From contig CACXCY010000224.1 of assembly GCA_902766265.1 (NCBI GenBank), positions 1 through 10,367 of the forward strand: a DNA stretch of 10,367 nt. The letters are read 5' to 3'. Position 1 is the first letter of the stretch, and every line of letters begins with the position of its first letter. Of this stretch, positions 1 through 7,903 are shown piece by piece. The notes under the pieces were generated by a model. The model was not told the origin of the DNA. It ran no database searches and saw only the letters and a program-made list of their open reading frames with translations. Origin of the DNA: an uncultured Bacteroidota bacterium. Its GTDB lineage: Bacteria; Bacteroidota; Bacteroidia; Bacteroidales; P3. A program made the position numbers and the translations under genes.

Positions 1-636
1 CTTCTCTATCAGCGCGTCAATATCTTCAGCAGTCCCCAGATGAGGCATTATGGCAGCGAGATGAGGGTCGATGCTGCCGTTGACGGTGACAAAACCCACA
101 AACAGGTTGCCGGAATAGGTCTCCTGACCGTCCAAATCGAGATAGGTTTTATAGGCCTTCTGCTTGCTGCCTATCAGAATAGTCGGGTAACCTATCTGGC
201 GGCTGTGGATGCGGCGGACCGTACGCGATGTTATCAGCAAACGGCACAGATAGGTCAACGAGAAATGGACCAGCAACAGAAACAGAAAAGAGAGGTAATA
301 ATAGCGATAGGAGGTCAGGTTGTCGTCGAGCAGCAGAGCGAAAAAGATGACGATTACGCCGATGATGGACGCAGATGCCGTCTGTTGGAGCTCTTTGAGA
401 CGCGATTTGCGGAACACGTCCTTATAGGTGCCCTGTAGCGCATAGAGACACAACCACGCGATAGGGATGATGATGATTCCCAACCAGAAATTCGTGTCGC
501 TGAATACCTGGTTGACATCCTCGAACGCGGACGCCTCCATGATCGCTTTTCTTACCAGGAAGAACGTACCCCACGACACAACTGCCGCCAGAAAGTCACA
601 TACTATATATATGGAAACCTGTTTACGCTTGTTCAT
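1..636 (-). CDS. Polyprenyl-phosphate sugar-phosphate transferase (WbaP type), N-terminal part, truncated by window edge
   Basis: This gene reads leftward from ATG at 634-636 and is still open after 212 codons at base 1, so its C-terminal part is missing. The visible protein starts MNKRKQVSIYIVCDFLAA. It has four hydrophobic segments (about residues 8-28, 50-68, 87-103 and 112-133), then a soluble part beginning YPTILIGSKQKAYKTY near residue 150 that looks like a nucleotide-binding-type fold. This matches the membrane and CoA-binding-like N-terminal region of sugar transferases that load the first sugar phosphate onto undecaprenyl phosphate in capsule, exopolysaccharide or A-type LPS synthesis. 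The catalytic domain should lie left of the window, so enzyme class rests on the N-terminal half alone. The start lies 39 bases after the stop of the upstream lipoprotein gene on the same strand, suggesting cotranscription. The inner-membrane location is inferred from the helices. The sugar substrate cannot be predicted. Confidence 0.8.
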   Translation of the reverse strand, partial: MNKRKQVSIYIVCDFLAAVVSWGTFFLVRKAIMEASAFEDVNQVFSDTNFWLGIIIIPIAWLCLYALQGTYKDVFRKSRLKELQQTASASIIGVIVIFFALLLDDNLTSYRYYYLSFLFLLLVHFSLTYLCRLLITSRTVRRIHSRQIGYPTILIGSKQKAYKTYLDLDGQETYSGNLFVGFVTVNGSIDPHLAAIMPHLGTAEDIDALIEK

Positions 637-675
637 AGTTGGATAGTTAACAGTACACGCCGGCCGCCCTTCATG

Positions 676-1608
676 CTACTGGGTGACAACAACCTTCATA
701 TTGTCCAAATACACGTTTCCCTCTTTCCCTGAACTGTTGAGCACCGTAAAATAGAGGCGTATACCATAATGGTAGTAATTGTAGTACGACCACAGTTTGC
801 CCAGATTGATGTATATCTTCTGCCAACCAGAGTTAGCATAGAGCACCATAGCCGATTTAATCTCGTTGCTACCACCCTGCACCATAGGATTGTTGAATCC
901 CACGCTGAAGTTAAAATCGCTCCAGTAGTCCATCTCCAGATAGACGGCGCTCCCCGAGTTAGCGAGACATATCGAATCAAGTGCCCAAAAGTTAACTTGA
1001 CTCTGGTCGGCGGTAACATGCACACGACCGCAACCATGGTCGCAACGGTCAATCGACACGATGTCGGGATTCTGCGCACGCGACAGTATCTCCACAGCGC
1101 TACTCAGACGAGTTCCGTTTTGTTCCGGTTCGAAATACTCATGGAAAGGTACCGACATCAAACCGCTGCCCAGATAGGTTGTCTCCACCGTATCGAGCCG
1201 CGTTGTATCGGTTGGAACAAGAGTTACACCGTTAAGCACCTTCTCACGATAAAAAGGATAATATATCCGCGTAGCAGCAATACCGTTCTGTTTTACAACA
1301 GGGACAATGCGCACCCGGTCCAATGTACCTTGTTGCAGAACCGGCACACTACAAGGTAGCTGAAAAGTGCCCAACACCACTTCGGAACTTGCACCTGCGG
1401 GCAGCAGCTGTATCTGAACGGCATCTATCAACTGGGAATAGAAACCCTCGTTCTGTCCCGGTAACCAAGAATTGGCTGGGTCGTCGACCACCCGGATAGC
1501 GTCCACAGAGATATACGCTGGAATCGTCTGGTCACCCTCAAACTTGCTGCACGACGTCAACAGCACGCCGACTACAACAAGAAACAATGTAAGCTTGTAA
1601 AACTTCAT
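676..1608 (-). CDS. Lipoprotein of unknown function with a probable C-terminal jelly-roll-like domain
   Basis: This is a 310-residue protein with a short basic start, a hydrophobic core and the lipobox LLTSC, with the lipidated Cys at residue 20. It is therefore a predicted envelope lipoprotein. The acidic SKFEGDQ after the Cys is compatible with export to the outer membrane. The mature part is rich in alternating beta-type residues. The last 80 residues or so (GWQKIYINLGKLW through GNVYLDNMKVVVTQ) resemble the strands of carbohydrate-binding jelly-roll modules, but I recognise no precise family. A small Cys cluster (CDHGC) sits mid-protein. The gene lies between an EamA transporter (57 bases upstream) and a polysaccharide-initiating sugar transferase (39 bases downstream), all on the minus strand. 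A role in envelope glycan handling is possible, but this rests on context only. ATG at 1606-1608 is chosen because it gives a perfect signal peptide. Confidence 0.85.
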   Translation of the reverse strand: MKFYKLTLFLVVVGVLLTSCSKFEGDQTIPAYISVDAIRVVDDPANSWLPGQNEGFYSQLIDAVQIQLLPAGASSEVVLGTFQLPCSVPVLQQGTLDRVRIVPVVKQNGIAATRIYYPFYREKVLNGVTLVPTDTTRLDTVETTYLGSGLMSVPFHEYFEPEQNGTRLSSAVEILSRAQNPDIVSIDRCDHGCGRVHVTADQSQVNFWALDSICLANSGSAVYLEMDYWSDFNFSVGFNNPMVQGGSNEIKSAMVLYANSGWQKIYINLGKLWSYYNYYHYGIRLYFTVLNSSGKEGNVYLDNMKVVVTQ

Positions 1609-1617
1609 ACCCTATTA

Positions 1618-1633
1618 ACGGCACGAAAGCCGT
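1618..1633 (-). other. Small hairpin just upstream of the lipoprotein start, with a competing distal partner
   Basis: In the mRNA sense ACGGC, a six-base loop and GCCGT can form a 5-bp stem whose base is nine bases before the lipoprotein start codon. The proximal arm (TAACGGC at 1616-1622 on the plus strand) is also perfectly complementary over seven bases to GCCGTTA at 1662-1668, which overlaps the stop codon of the upstream transporter gene. The two pairings exclude each other. No U-tract follows, so it is not a terminator. It could influence translation of the lipoprotein, but stems this short occur by chance. Confidence 0.25.
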
Positions 1634-1665
1634 ATTATTGTTTCACTCAAGAAGCAATATAGCCG

Positions 1666-2571
1666 TTATCGTCGCTGCGCCAGAAATAGTCCGATGAGAA
1701 CAATGACAATTCCTATCACTTTGAACACAGACAGCGACTCCTGCCCTATACCGACAGCCAGAAACAATGAGAATACAGGAATCAGATTGGTATACGCCGA
1801 TGCGGCAGTAGCGCCGGCCGCGCGTATTCCGTAGTTATAAAAGACATACGCCAGCGTGGAACACAACACTCCCAGAAAAGCCAGCCGCCCCCACATGGAC
1901 AAACTATAACTCAGTAGTGGGAGCACATCGTGATTCAGTATCAACATGAGGGGGATAAAGTATATGATGCTGAAGAGATTCTGATAAGCCGTAACGGTGA
2001 CGGGATGATAACGTTTCAACACTTTGACAAGTACCAGAGTGTAGCACACAGCCACTATCACCGCCAACACCAGATACAACACCCCACGCGGATTGGCCGA
2101 AATGGTGAGATCTGGACCAAGCATCATCACACCAATTCCCACCAGCGACAGCAGTACGCCCACTACAACAATCCACCGCAAACGTTCCTTATAGGCCAAC
2201 GCCATTCCGAAGGGGGTAAATAGCGGAATAGTAGCGATAATGATGGAAGCCAGACTGGCCGGCACCAAACCGACACCCGATGTTTCGAGAATACTATACA
2301 AGAACGGTTCACAAAAGGAAAGCAACAGAAAAACTTTGAAGTCGCCTTTGTGTATGGGCTGCAACCGATGCGTGAGAGCCAACAACGGGATGAATACCGC
2401 CGATGCGATACAGAGACGCAAAGTGGCGATAACCACCGGTGTGATATGCGGCTCACTCAAGAACAGCCCTTTGGTAAAGATGAACGACGCACCCCACAAA
2501 GCCGTTGAGACGACCAATAACAATCGCGGCAGCCATTCGCGTCGCGAATCACTATGCTCTTTCTGCACCAT
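1666..2571 (-). CDS. EamA/DMT-superfamily metabolite exporter
   Basis: This is a 301-residue, very hydrophobic protein with about ten predicted transmembrane helices arranged as two homologous halves (roughly residues 15-145 and 160-300), the standard EamA (RhaT/YdcZ-like, 10-TMS drug/metabolite exporter) layout and length. Typical marks are WGASFIFTK in helix 1, ATLRLCIASAVF in helix 2, PASLASIIIATIPLFTP in the first half, and STLAYVFYNYGIR with GATAASAYTNLIPVFSLF in the second. It would sit in the inner membrane and export or import a small metabolite. Substrate cannot be read from sequence in this family. The start ATG at 2569-2571 leaves a 14-residue charged cytoplasmic lead. It is the first gene of a minus-strand set with the lipoprotein and sugar transferase, and diverges from the phosphoesterase gene across 82 bases. 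Confidence 0.93.
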   Translation of the reverse strand: MVQKEHSDSRREWLPRLLLVVSTALWGASFIFTKGLFLSEPHITPVVIATLRLCIASAVFIPLLALTHRLQPIHKGDFKVFLLLSFCEPFLYSILETSGVGLVPASLASIIIATIPLFTPFGMALAYKERLRWIVVVGVLLSLVGIGVMMLGPDLTISANPRGVLYLVLAVIVAVCYTLVLVKVLKRYHPVTVTAYQNLFSIIYFIPLMLILNHDVLPLLSYSLSMWGRLAFLGVLCSTLAYVFYNYGIRAAGATAASAYTNLIPVFSLFLAVGIGQESLSVFKVIGIVIVLIGLFLAQRR

Positions 2572-2585
2572 TAACTGAGAATTGT

Positions 2586-2616
2586 ATTGTCGTTTACCAT
2601 ATTATTTGTACCTTTG
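2586..2616 (+). promoter_or_regulatory. Bacteroidetes-type promoter for the phosphoesterase/ATPase pair
   Basis: ATTG at 2586-2589 (near-consensus -33, TTTG) is followed after 19 bases by TACCTTTG at 2609-2616, which fits the Bacteroidetes -7 consensus TAnnTTTG. Transcription would start near 2622, leaving a leader of about 30 bases before ATG at 2654. The location inside the apparent upstream extension of the phosphoesterase frame argues that the protein starts at 2654 and not further upstream. Confidence 0.75.
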
Positions 2617-2634
2617 CAGACGCAAAGCGTTTTG

Positions 2635-2642
2635 CAAAAATA
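2635..2642 (-). promoter_or_regulatory. Candidate -7 element for the divergent EamA transporter gene
   Basis: On the minus strand bases 2642 to 2635 read TATTTTTG, a perfect TAnnTTTG -7 box. It lies about 64 bases upstream of the transporter ATG, inside the short divergent region. A good TTTG at the expected -33 distance is not present (that position falls inside the phosphoesterase coding start), so this call is weaker than the plus-strand promoter facing it. Confidence 0.35.
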
Positions 2643-2653
2643 GTAAAAAAATC

Positions 2654-3154
2654 ATGAAACGCATAGGAATATTGTCCGATACCCACGGTAAAGTCCCACA
2701 GCAAGTCTATTCCTTTTTCAAGGACTGCGACGAATTGTGGCACGCTGGCGATATGGGTTACGGCGTTTTGGAGCAGTTGAGGGAATTCAAACCCGTGGTG
2801 GGGGTATTTGGAAACATGGACGGATGGGATGTGCGCTACGAAGTACCCGAGACACAGCTGTTCGAGCGCGAAGGAATACGGATACTGATGACCCATATCG
2901 GCGGATACCCGGGCCACTATGAACCACGCATTAAACCCATACTCCGCAACGATAAACCTGCCATCTTTGTGTGCGGACACTCTCATATTCTCAAAGTGAT
3001 GTACGACGAAGAGTATCAACTGCTGCACATCAACCCCGGTGCCGCAGGGTCACAAGGGTTCCATAAAGTATCCACCCTCGTGCGACTGGTGCTCGATGGT
3101 ACACCTAAAGACCTTGAGATAATGGAATTCGACAAATTTCCAACGACAAAATAG
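2654..3154 (+). CDS. YfcE/MJ0936-family metallophosphoesterase
   Basis: This 166-residue protein is a single calcineurin-like phosphoesterase domain of the YfcE/MJ0936 type, which hydrolyses phosphodiesters with two bound metal ions, usually Mn or Ni. The metal-binding residues are visible in order: SDTH (D9, H11), HAGD (D33), GNMD (N54), MTH (H81) and CGHSH (H109, H111). The length matches family members (about 160-185 residues). I start it at ATG 2654 because MKRIGILSDTHG is the conserved beginning of the family. The same frame is open back to about 2582, but that stretch carries the promoter. It is cytosolic, with no signal peptide. The physiological substrate is unknown for most relatives. 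It is followed after 19 bases by the ATP-binding protein gene, so the two form a small operon. Confidence 0.93.
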   Translation: MKRIGILSDTHGKVPQQVYSFFKDCDELWHAGDMGYGVLEQLREFKPVVGVFGNMDGWDVRYEVPETQLFEREGIRILMTHIGGYPGHYEPRIKPILRNDKPAIFVCGHSHILKVMYDEEYQLLHINPGAAGSQGFHKVSTLVRLVLDGTPKDLEIMEFDKFPTTK

Positions 3155-3173
3155 CCAACTAATCCTTACAACA

Positions 3174-3722
3174 ATGAAAGAACTTTCCATGCATGTGTAC
3201 GACCTGATGGAGAACTCCACAGCAGCCAATGCCACCGAAGTGCGGCTCACCGTACGCGACAGCAAAAAAGATAACGTATACGCTTTCACTATTGAAGACA
3301 ATGGTAAAGGTATGAGTCCCGAGTTTATGGCCAAAGTAACCGACCCTTATACGACCTCACGTACCACACGCAAAGTAGGTCTGGGACTACCACTAATCAA
3401 AATGAACACCACGCACTGCGGAGGTGGAATGAAGCTGCAGAGCGAGTTAGGGAAAGGCACCCGACTCGATTTCTGGTTCCAGCTTGACAACATCGACCGT
3501 CCTCCTATGGGGGATCTAAGCGGCACCATCGTTATGTTGTGCGCTGCCCATCAGGATATACACATCATCTACACCCACACTACCGACAGCGGCGAATTCA
3601 CCTTCGACACAGAGGAAATCAAAGAGGCACTCGACGGAATGGATATGAACGATGTCAAAGTGTTCAAGTGGCTCAAAGAAATGGTGCAGGAGAACTTGGA
3701 AGAAATCGGTTATTCCGATTGA
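3174..3722 (+). CDS. Orphan HATPase-domain ATP-binding protein (anti-sigma-factor/histidine-kinase ATPase fold)
   Basis: This 182-residue soluble protein has a GHKL/HATPase fold but no kinase dimerisation, phosphoacceptor or sensor domain. The N-box is MENSTAANAT (E13, N14), G1 is EDNGKGM (D42, G44, G46), G2 is GLGLPL (G69, G71), and GKGT lies at 93-96. The sequence VTDPYTTSRTTRKVGLGLPL and the DRPPMGDLSGT stretch after the ATPase core are typical of a small family that, as I recall, is often encoded beside [FeFe]-hydrogenase HydA/B/C subunits in Bacteroidetes and Firmicutes and is annotated as anti-sigma factor or ATP-binding protein. The last 60 residues form an acidic tail (about 140-182). 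No hydrogenase gene is visible here. Its partner is the phosphoesterase 19 bases upstream, and a terminator follows. The family's biochemical role is not established. Confidence 0.85.
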   Translation: MKELSMHVYDLMENSTAANATEVRLTVRDSKKDNVYAFTIEDNGKGMSPEFMAKVTDPYTTSRTTRKVGLGLPLIKMNTTHCGGGMKLQSELGKGTRLDFWFQLDNIDRPPMGDLSGTIVMLCAAHQDIHIIYTHTTDSGEFTFDTEEIKEALDGMDMNDVKVFKWLKEMVQENLEEIGYSD

Positions 3723-3772
3723 TACCGACTAGCAGTACCACACACGAAAAGACGACAATACCGTCACTACAT

Positions 3773-3810
3773 AAAGAGGGTGTCCTGATAACCTCAAGAC
3801 ACCCTCTTTT
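3773..3810. terminator. Strong intrinsic terminator, probably bidirectional, between convergent genes
   Basis: A perfect 12-bp inverted repeat (AAAGAGGGTGTC at 3773-3784, GACACCCTCTTT at 3798-3809) flanks a 13-base loop and ends in TTTT. The AAA/TTT ends give a U-run on both strands. It sits 50 bases after the ATP-binding protein stop and 80 bases after the stop of the convergent minus-strand lipoprotein, so it can end both transcripts. Confidence 0.9.
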
Positions 3811-3889
3811 ATATGTTGCGAAAACCGCAACTAGTAACCGATGTATTCTTGCCTTCTACAAAAAGGCACCACCATCCGCCACCAACTCA

Positions 3890-4402
3890 CTATTTATTGG
3901 CAGCTCGCTTTTTCATGTTTCTGATGGCACACACCTTGAATTCAAAGCGGATACCATCCAGACGGAACTGACGGATGCTCTGCGACGTATTGAAATCGGA
4001 ATCCTCCATAATAAAGGTAATATAACCTTTCTTGTCGGCCTCGTTGTATTCCAAATCGTAACGTATGTTCTCCAGATACCAGTCATAGGTGGTGTCCGAA
4101 GTCCACACGCGTACCGGAATGATGTAAGGCAGCAGGTTGTCGCGACCATCCTCAATGCAATAGGCCAATACGGCGCCGTCGTCAATCACCTTCTTGGTGA
4201 TGCTTGTGCACTCGTAGGTGGCATACCAATAGGTGGTATCGCCATTGTTCACTGCCGGTTCCCACTCGTCCGGACGCACAGTGCAATAAGTGGTAGCCAA
4301 TTGGCTGCCGTCGTAATGTTCTTCCACAGTTATGTACTCTTTGGTGCAACTCGACAGTAAGAGAGCTGCCAACACGGGGAGGAATAACTTTTTTAAATTC
4401 AT
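3890..4402 (-). CDS. Small Bacteroidales lipoprotein of unknown function
   Basis: This 170-residue protein begins MNLKKLFLPVLAALLLSSC, a clear lipoprotein signal peptide with the lipidated Cys at residue 19. The mature chain (TKEYITVEEHYDGSQLATTY...) is a single compact beta-rich domain of about 150 residues. It has many aromatic residues (WEPAV, YWYATYEC, YDWYLENIRY) and ends in a basic tail (MKKRAANK). I do not recognise the family. Bacteroidales genomes carry many such single-domain lipoproteins with a YxxxxxYDGS-type beginning. It is monocistronic by layout: it has its own -7 box upstream at 4452-4459, follows mutS2 by 129 bases on the same strand, and ends before a bidirectional terminator. 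It is likely periplasm-facing or on the outer membrane. No function can be assigned. Confidence 0.85.
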   Translation of the reverse strand: MNLKKLFLPVLAALLLSSCTKEYITVEEHYDGSQLATTYCTVRPDEWEPAVNNGDTTYWYATYECTSITKKVIDDGAVLAYCIEDGRDNLLPYIIPVRVWTSDTTYDWYLENIRYDLEYNEADKKGYITFIMEDSDFNTSQSIRQFRLDGIRFEFKVCAIRNMKKRAANK

Positions 4403-4451
4403 ATAGATGCCTTTCTTTTATTATTTATACTCTTGGGTTGTTTTGATGATG

Positions 4452-4459
4452 CAAATATA
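4452..4459 (-). promoter_or_regulatory. Promoter -7 element for the small lipoprotein gene
   Basis: Minus-strand bases 4459 to 4452 read TATATTTG, matching TAnnTTTG, followed by CATC as is common at these promoters. It lies about 50 bases before the lipoprotein ATG (4400-4402) in an AT-rich stretch. No good TTTG is present at 19-20 bases further upstream. The next TTTG, at 4495-4492 on the minus strand, is 32 bases away, so the -33 element is weak or absent. Confidence 0.5.
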
Positions 4460-4531
4460 CAACTTTTTTCCATTTAGTCTCTATTACGCGACAAAGATTG
4501 CAGCAGGGTGCGTTTTTGGGGACGCGGGAAC

Positions 4532-7027
4532 CTACTTCATGTGGACTACGGTAATACCGTCGCCGCCAAGTTCGAGGCGCTCCGAGTGACACGATTGCAC
4601 ATCGGGATGGCTGTTCAACCGCTGACGCACCAACGTCTTCAGTATACCATAACCTTTACCGTGAAGGATGCGCAGCTCTTTCTCGCCCAGCAGCTGTGCT
4701 TCGTCGAGGAAATGCTGCAACTCGTTCAATGCCTCTTCGGCCCGTTGCCCGCGCAGGTCAAGCGTAGGGTTGAAGAATTTGCGTTTCTCGTTTATCTCCT
4801 CGTAGATGGATTGGTAGCGGCTGTTCTGACGCGATGTCTTGTCGGATGGGAGGGTCTTCTTCTGTGTTTTCTGCAACCGTGCCAGCGGTATGTTCATCCG
4901 CAGGGAGTTGCTCTCCACTACGGCCTTCTTGCCTTTCACCTCCACCACCTGTCCGTAAGTATCTTGACCATCCACCCTTACAATGTCGCCCACAGCTATT
5001 GGTCCTTCGGCCAGATCCGACGAGCCAGTATTCTTGGAGGTCTCCACCGCGGCGGTAGGGTTGCCTTTTATCCGACGTACCTCCTCAGTGTGGCGTTCCT
5101 GCTGCAACTCTATCCGTTCCGATTCCGTACGTAGTGCCTCACGGGCCTGCTGGGTACGTACCTTCTCGGCCTGTGCCGACTTAATGTCGCTGATGGTTTG
5201 CTCCACCGTACGGTTGGCGTCGGCCAGTATCTGCTTGGCCTGCTGACGCGCCTGCGAGAGAATCTCGTATTTCTTCGTCTCCAGCTTCTCGTTGAGTCCC
5301 TGGTACTTCTCAATCACCTCGTTGAGGAAGTTGTCGCTCACTTCCAGTTCCTTCCTCTCGCGAGCCACTTCCTGCTTGTCGAGTTCCAGTTGCTGCAGCT
5401 GGTGCTCGAAGTTGAGCATTTCCTTGCCCACCTTCTGTTCCGCGGCATTCAGTATGTCGGTCGGGAAGCCCACGGTTCTGGCTATCTCAAAGGCAAACGA
5501 ACTGCCTGGATAGCCGATGGCGAGACGATAGAGGGGGCGCATTTTCTCGGTGTCGAAGAGCATGGCGCCGTTGAGGATGCCCGGGTATGTGTCGGCCAAC
5601 AGTTTCAGGTCGGCGAAATGGGTTGTCACCACCCCGTAGGCGTGCCGCAGATAGAGCTCCTCCAGCAACGCTTCGGCTATGGCGCAGCCCGAGCGTGGCT
5701 CTGTCCCGCCACCCAACTCGTCGAGCAGAAAGAGTGTCCGCGACGATGCCTGCTGCAGGAGGTTCTTCATGTTCTGCAGATGGGAGGTATAGGTACTCAG
5801 GTCATCCTCTATCGACTGCTGGTCGCCTATATCAATAAATATATTGTCGAAGATGCCGAACTCGGAGGTCTCGCGACAAGGCACCAGTATGCCCGCCTGA
5901 AGCATATATTGTATCAAGCCCACTGCCTTAAGCAACACCGACTTGCCACCGGCATTGGGGCCTGAGATAATGAGTATATGGGCATCGTCGGTCAGCTTGA
6001 TGTCGAAAGGCACCACGGGGCCGGCATTGGGGGCCGGAGAGGATTCCTCTTTCCTTTGTTTGGCGGCGACGGTGCTGCGTGCCTGCCGTTCCAGCCAGAG
6101 CAGCGGATGGCGTGCCTCCAGCCATTGCACCTGCGTGCAGTTGGAGACCACGGGCATACCGGCATGCAACGTCAACGCGAAACGTGCTTTGGCCCTAATG
6201 AAGTCGATGCGCGCCAGGAACCAGAAGGCATTGACCAGGGCGTCGATGTTGCCGCGCAGCTGGTCGCTGAAGCGTGCCAGTATCTTCTGTATCTCGCGCC
6301 TCTCGGCGAACTCCAGTTCTCTCAGGTCGTTGTTCAGCTCCACCACCTCGGAGGGTTCCAAGTAGGCCGTCTGCCGGGTGGCCGACTCGTCATGGATGAG
6401 ACCTTTGATTTTGCGGCGATGGGTGTCGAGCATCGGTATGACCACGCGGCCGTTACGTATGGTGGGCTCAGCATTCTCGGGTGCCCAGCCCTCGGCCTTG
6501 GCGTGAGCCAGCGTGTGGTTGATCTTGTTGTCGACCTCGACCTCCTTCTTGCGTATCTGCCTGCGGATGTCGGCCAGCAGGTCGGAGGCGTTGTCGTAGA
6601 GCTCGCCTTTGTCGTCCACGAGTTTGGCCAGCGAGCGTGTCAGCTGTGGGTCGAGTTCCACCTTCTCGGCCATAGCCCGCAGACGGGGGTAGCGCATCTT
6701 GTCGTCACGCAGCAGGAAACGGAGGCATTCGCCGATGGTGTGGAGCGAGCACTTGAGGTCGAAGAGCGCCTGCTGGTCGATTACCGTGTTGCCCACCCGC
6801 AGACGGTTCAGCTCCTCGGTCAGGTCCATGAAGTCCTGCGAGGGAAAGGTGTTCTCCAACACCAGTATCTGGCGGAACTCCTCGGTCTGCTCCAGGTCGC
6901 GCACCACGCGGTCGTAGTTACCGCTGAAGGTCATCTCATGGGCCATCTTGACCGCCAAGGCGTTGCTGCACTCGGCCGCCACATAGTCGCATATCCTGTT
7001 GAATCCTATCTTTTCTTCTAATCGCAT
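4532..7027 (-). CDS. mutS2: Endonuclease MutS2 / ribosome-splitting ATPase
   Basis: This is an 831-residue protein with complete MutS2 architecture. It has the helical core and clamp region (about 1-340), then an ABC-type ATPase with Walker A GPNAGGKS (356-363), the signature-like stretch STYTSHLQNM (411-420), Walker B LFLLDELGGGTEP (432-444) and the switch His in VVTTHF (470). A long charged coiled coil follows (about 525-655), then a KOW-like beta segment (GPIAVGDIVRVDG, 675-687). The C-terminal Smr domain spans about 755-831, with LDLRG (756-760) and HGKG (789-792). MutS2 lacks the mismatch-recognition domain of MutS. It is linked to suppression of recombination in some species, and in Bacillus subtilis to sensing and splitting collided ribosomes. 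Length is normal for Bacteroidetes. It is the last gene of the ribF-LRR-amidase-mutS2 run, 58 bases after the amidase stop, with no obvious promoter in that gap. Confidence 0.97.
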   Translation of the reverse strand: MRLEEKIGFNRICDYVAAECSNALAVKMAHEMTFSGNYDRVVRDLEQTEEFRQILVLENTFPSQDFMDLTEELNRLRVGNTVIDQQALFDLKCSLHTIGECLRFLLRDDKMRYPRLRAMAEKVELDPQLTRSLAKLVDDKGELYDNASDLLADIRRQIRKKEVEVDNKINHTLAHAKAEGWAPENAEPTIRNGRVVIPMLDTHRRKIKGLIHDESATRQTAYLEPSEVVELNNDLRELEFAERREIQKILARFSDQLRGNIDALVNAFWFLARIDFIRAKARFALTLHAGMPVVSNCTQVQWLEARHPLLWLERQARSTVAAKQRKEESSPAPNAGPVVPFDIKLTDDAHILIISGPNAGGKSVLLKAVGLIQYMLQAGILVPCRETSEFGIFDNIFIDIGDQQSIEDDLSTYTSHLQNMKNLLQQASSRTLFLLDELGGGTEPRSGCAIAEALLEELYLRHAYGVVTTHFADLKLLADTYPGILNGAMLFDTEKMRPLYRLAIGYPGSSFAFEIARTVGFPTDILNAAEQKVGKEMLNFEHQLQQLELDKQEVARERKELEVSDNFLNEVIEKYQGLNEKLETKKYEILSQARQQAKQILADANRTVEQTISDIKSAQAEKVRTQQAREALRTESERIELQQERHTEEVRRIKGNPTAAVETSKNTGSSDLAEGPIAVGDIVRVDGQDTYGQVVEVKGKKAVVESNSLRMNIPLARLQKTQKKTLPSDKTSRQNSRYQSIYEEINEKRKFFNPTLDLRGQRAEEALNELQHFLDEAQLLGEKELRILHGKGYGILKTLVRQRLNSHPDVQSCHSERLELGGDGITVVHMK

Positions 7028-7085
7028 ATCTGTCTACATATATATAAGGTGTGCCGGCATCATGCGTCGGCGTCATCCGCCAACG

Positions 7086-7871
7086 TCATTCATCGGCGTC
7101 CAGGTAGAAAGTCCAGTGCTCGCGGAAGGCCTGCTGCTTGGCGAAGTCCAGCACGGCGAAGCGCACCTCTTCCTTCTCGTGGGCACACTGGGAGAGCAGA
7201 TGGCCTTTGTAGTCCACCACGCAGCTGTCGCCCGTGTAGGGGATGCCTGTGCTGTCGGTACCGCAGCGGTTCACACCCGCCACATAGGCCTCGTTCTCGA
7301 TGGCGCGGGCCTTGAGCAGTGTGGACCAGGCCTCGTAGCGCGACCCAGGCCAGTTGGCGCAGACGAGCATGAGGTCGTAGTCCAGCCGATGGCCGTTCCA
7401 GGTGTTGCGCAGCCACTTGGGGAAACGCAGGTCGTAGCACACGGCGGGGCGAATGCGCCAGCCGCGCCATTCGAAGACCTCCTTGCTGGTGCCGCGCGCC
7501 ACCTGCGACACCTCGCTGCTCATGCGAAAGGTGTGGCCTTTGTCGTACCAGCCGCCGCTGCCGTCGGGACGCACCCAGTGGAGACGGTTGTAGACCCTCC
7601 CCTGCTCGCGCACCGTCCAGGTGCCTACGAAGAGAGCGTCGTGGCGACGGGCCGTCTCGGCGGCGAAGCGCCATGTGGTGCCGTGGGGTTCCTCGGCCAG
7701 CGCCGCCATGTTGTCGCCGAAGCCGGTGTTGAAGGTCTCGGGCACCACCAGCACGTCGGGTGCGGTGGCGGCGGTACGGATGGCCGTGTCGAAGGCGGCG
7801 GCCACCTTGGCGTAGTTGGCTTCGGGGTTCTCCCAGCAGATGTCCTGCTGGTAGTAGGCGAGGGTGAGCAT
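7086..7871 (-). CDS. YafV/Nit2-like omega-amidase (nitrilase superfamily)
   Basis: This 261-residue carbon-nitrogen hydrolase carries the complete Glu-Lys-Cys catalytic triad: E45 in VVPETF, K111 in WYDKGHTFRM and C145 in AVCYDLRFPKWLRN. The ETFNTGF, CYDLRFP and late GDSCVVDYKG marks point to the YafV/Nit2 branch, which deamidates alpha-ketoglutaramate and alpha-ketosuccinamate and acts as a metabolite-repair enzyme. The Lys motif is KGHTF where the usual form is KRHLF. I place the start at ATG 7869-7871 (MLTLAYYQQDICW), which fits the family length of about 256 residues. In-frame ATGs at 7892 and 7931 would add 7 or 20 residues, and the latter overlaps the preceding gene by 28 bases. It is cytosolic and lies 32 bases after the LRR gene stop. 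Confidence 0.93.
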   Translation of the reverse strand: MLTLAYYQQDICWENPEANYAKVAAAFDTAIRTAATAPDVLVVPETFNTGFGDNMAALAEEPHGTTWRFAAETARRHDALFVGTWTVREQGRVYNRLHWVRPDGSGGWYDKGHTFRMSSEVSQVARGTSKEVFEWRGWRIRPAVCYDLRFPKWLRNTWNGHRLDYDLMLVCANWPGSRYEAWSTLLKARAIENEAYVAGVNRCGTDSTGIPYTGDSCVVDYKGHLLSQCAHEKEEVRFAVLDFAKQQAFREHWTFYLDADE

Positions 7872-7903
7872 TGTCTTGCTATTGGGGTCCATGTCTTCTG
7901 CTG

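Noticed and set aside
3539..4360. Plus-strand open frame running past the terminator (273 residues)
   Set aside because: It starts inside the ATP-binding protein gene in another frame, reads through the terminator and then runs antisense to the lipoprotein gene. It has no recognisable domain.
5978..7021. Plus-strand open frame opposite mutS2 (about 347 residues)
   Set aside because: Antisense to a full-length MutS2 with all motifs intact. The composition is typical of a reverse-strand shadow.
7050..7105. Short repeats and palindrome (TCGGCGTC twice, TGCCGGCA) between the amidase and mutS2 as a terminator or promoter
   Set aside because: No stable stem with a U-run and no TAnnTTTG box. The repeats are short and partly inside the amidase C-terminal codons.
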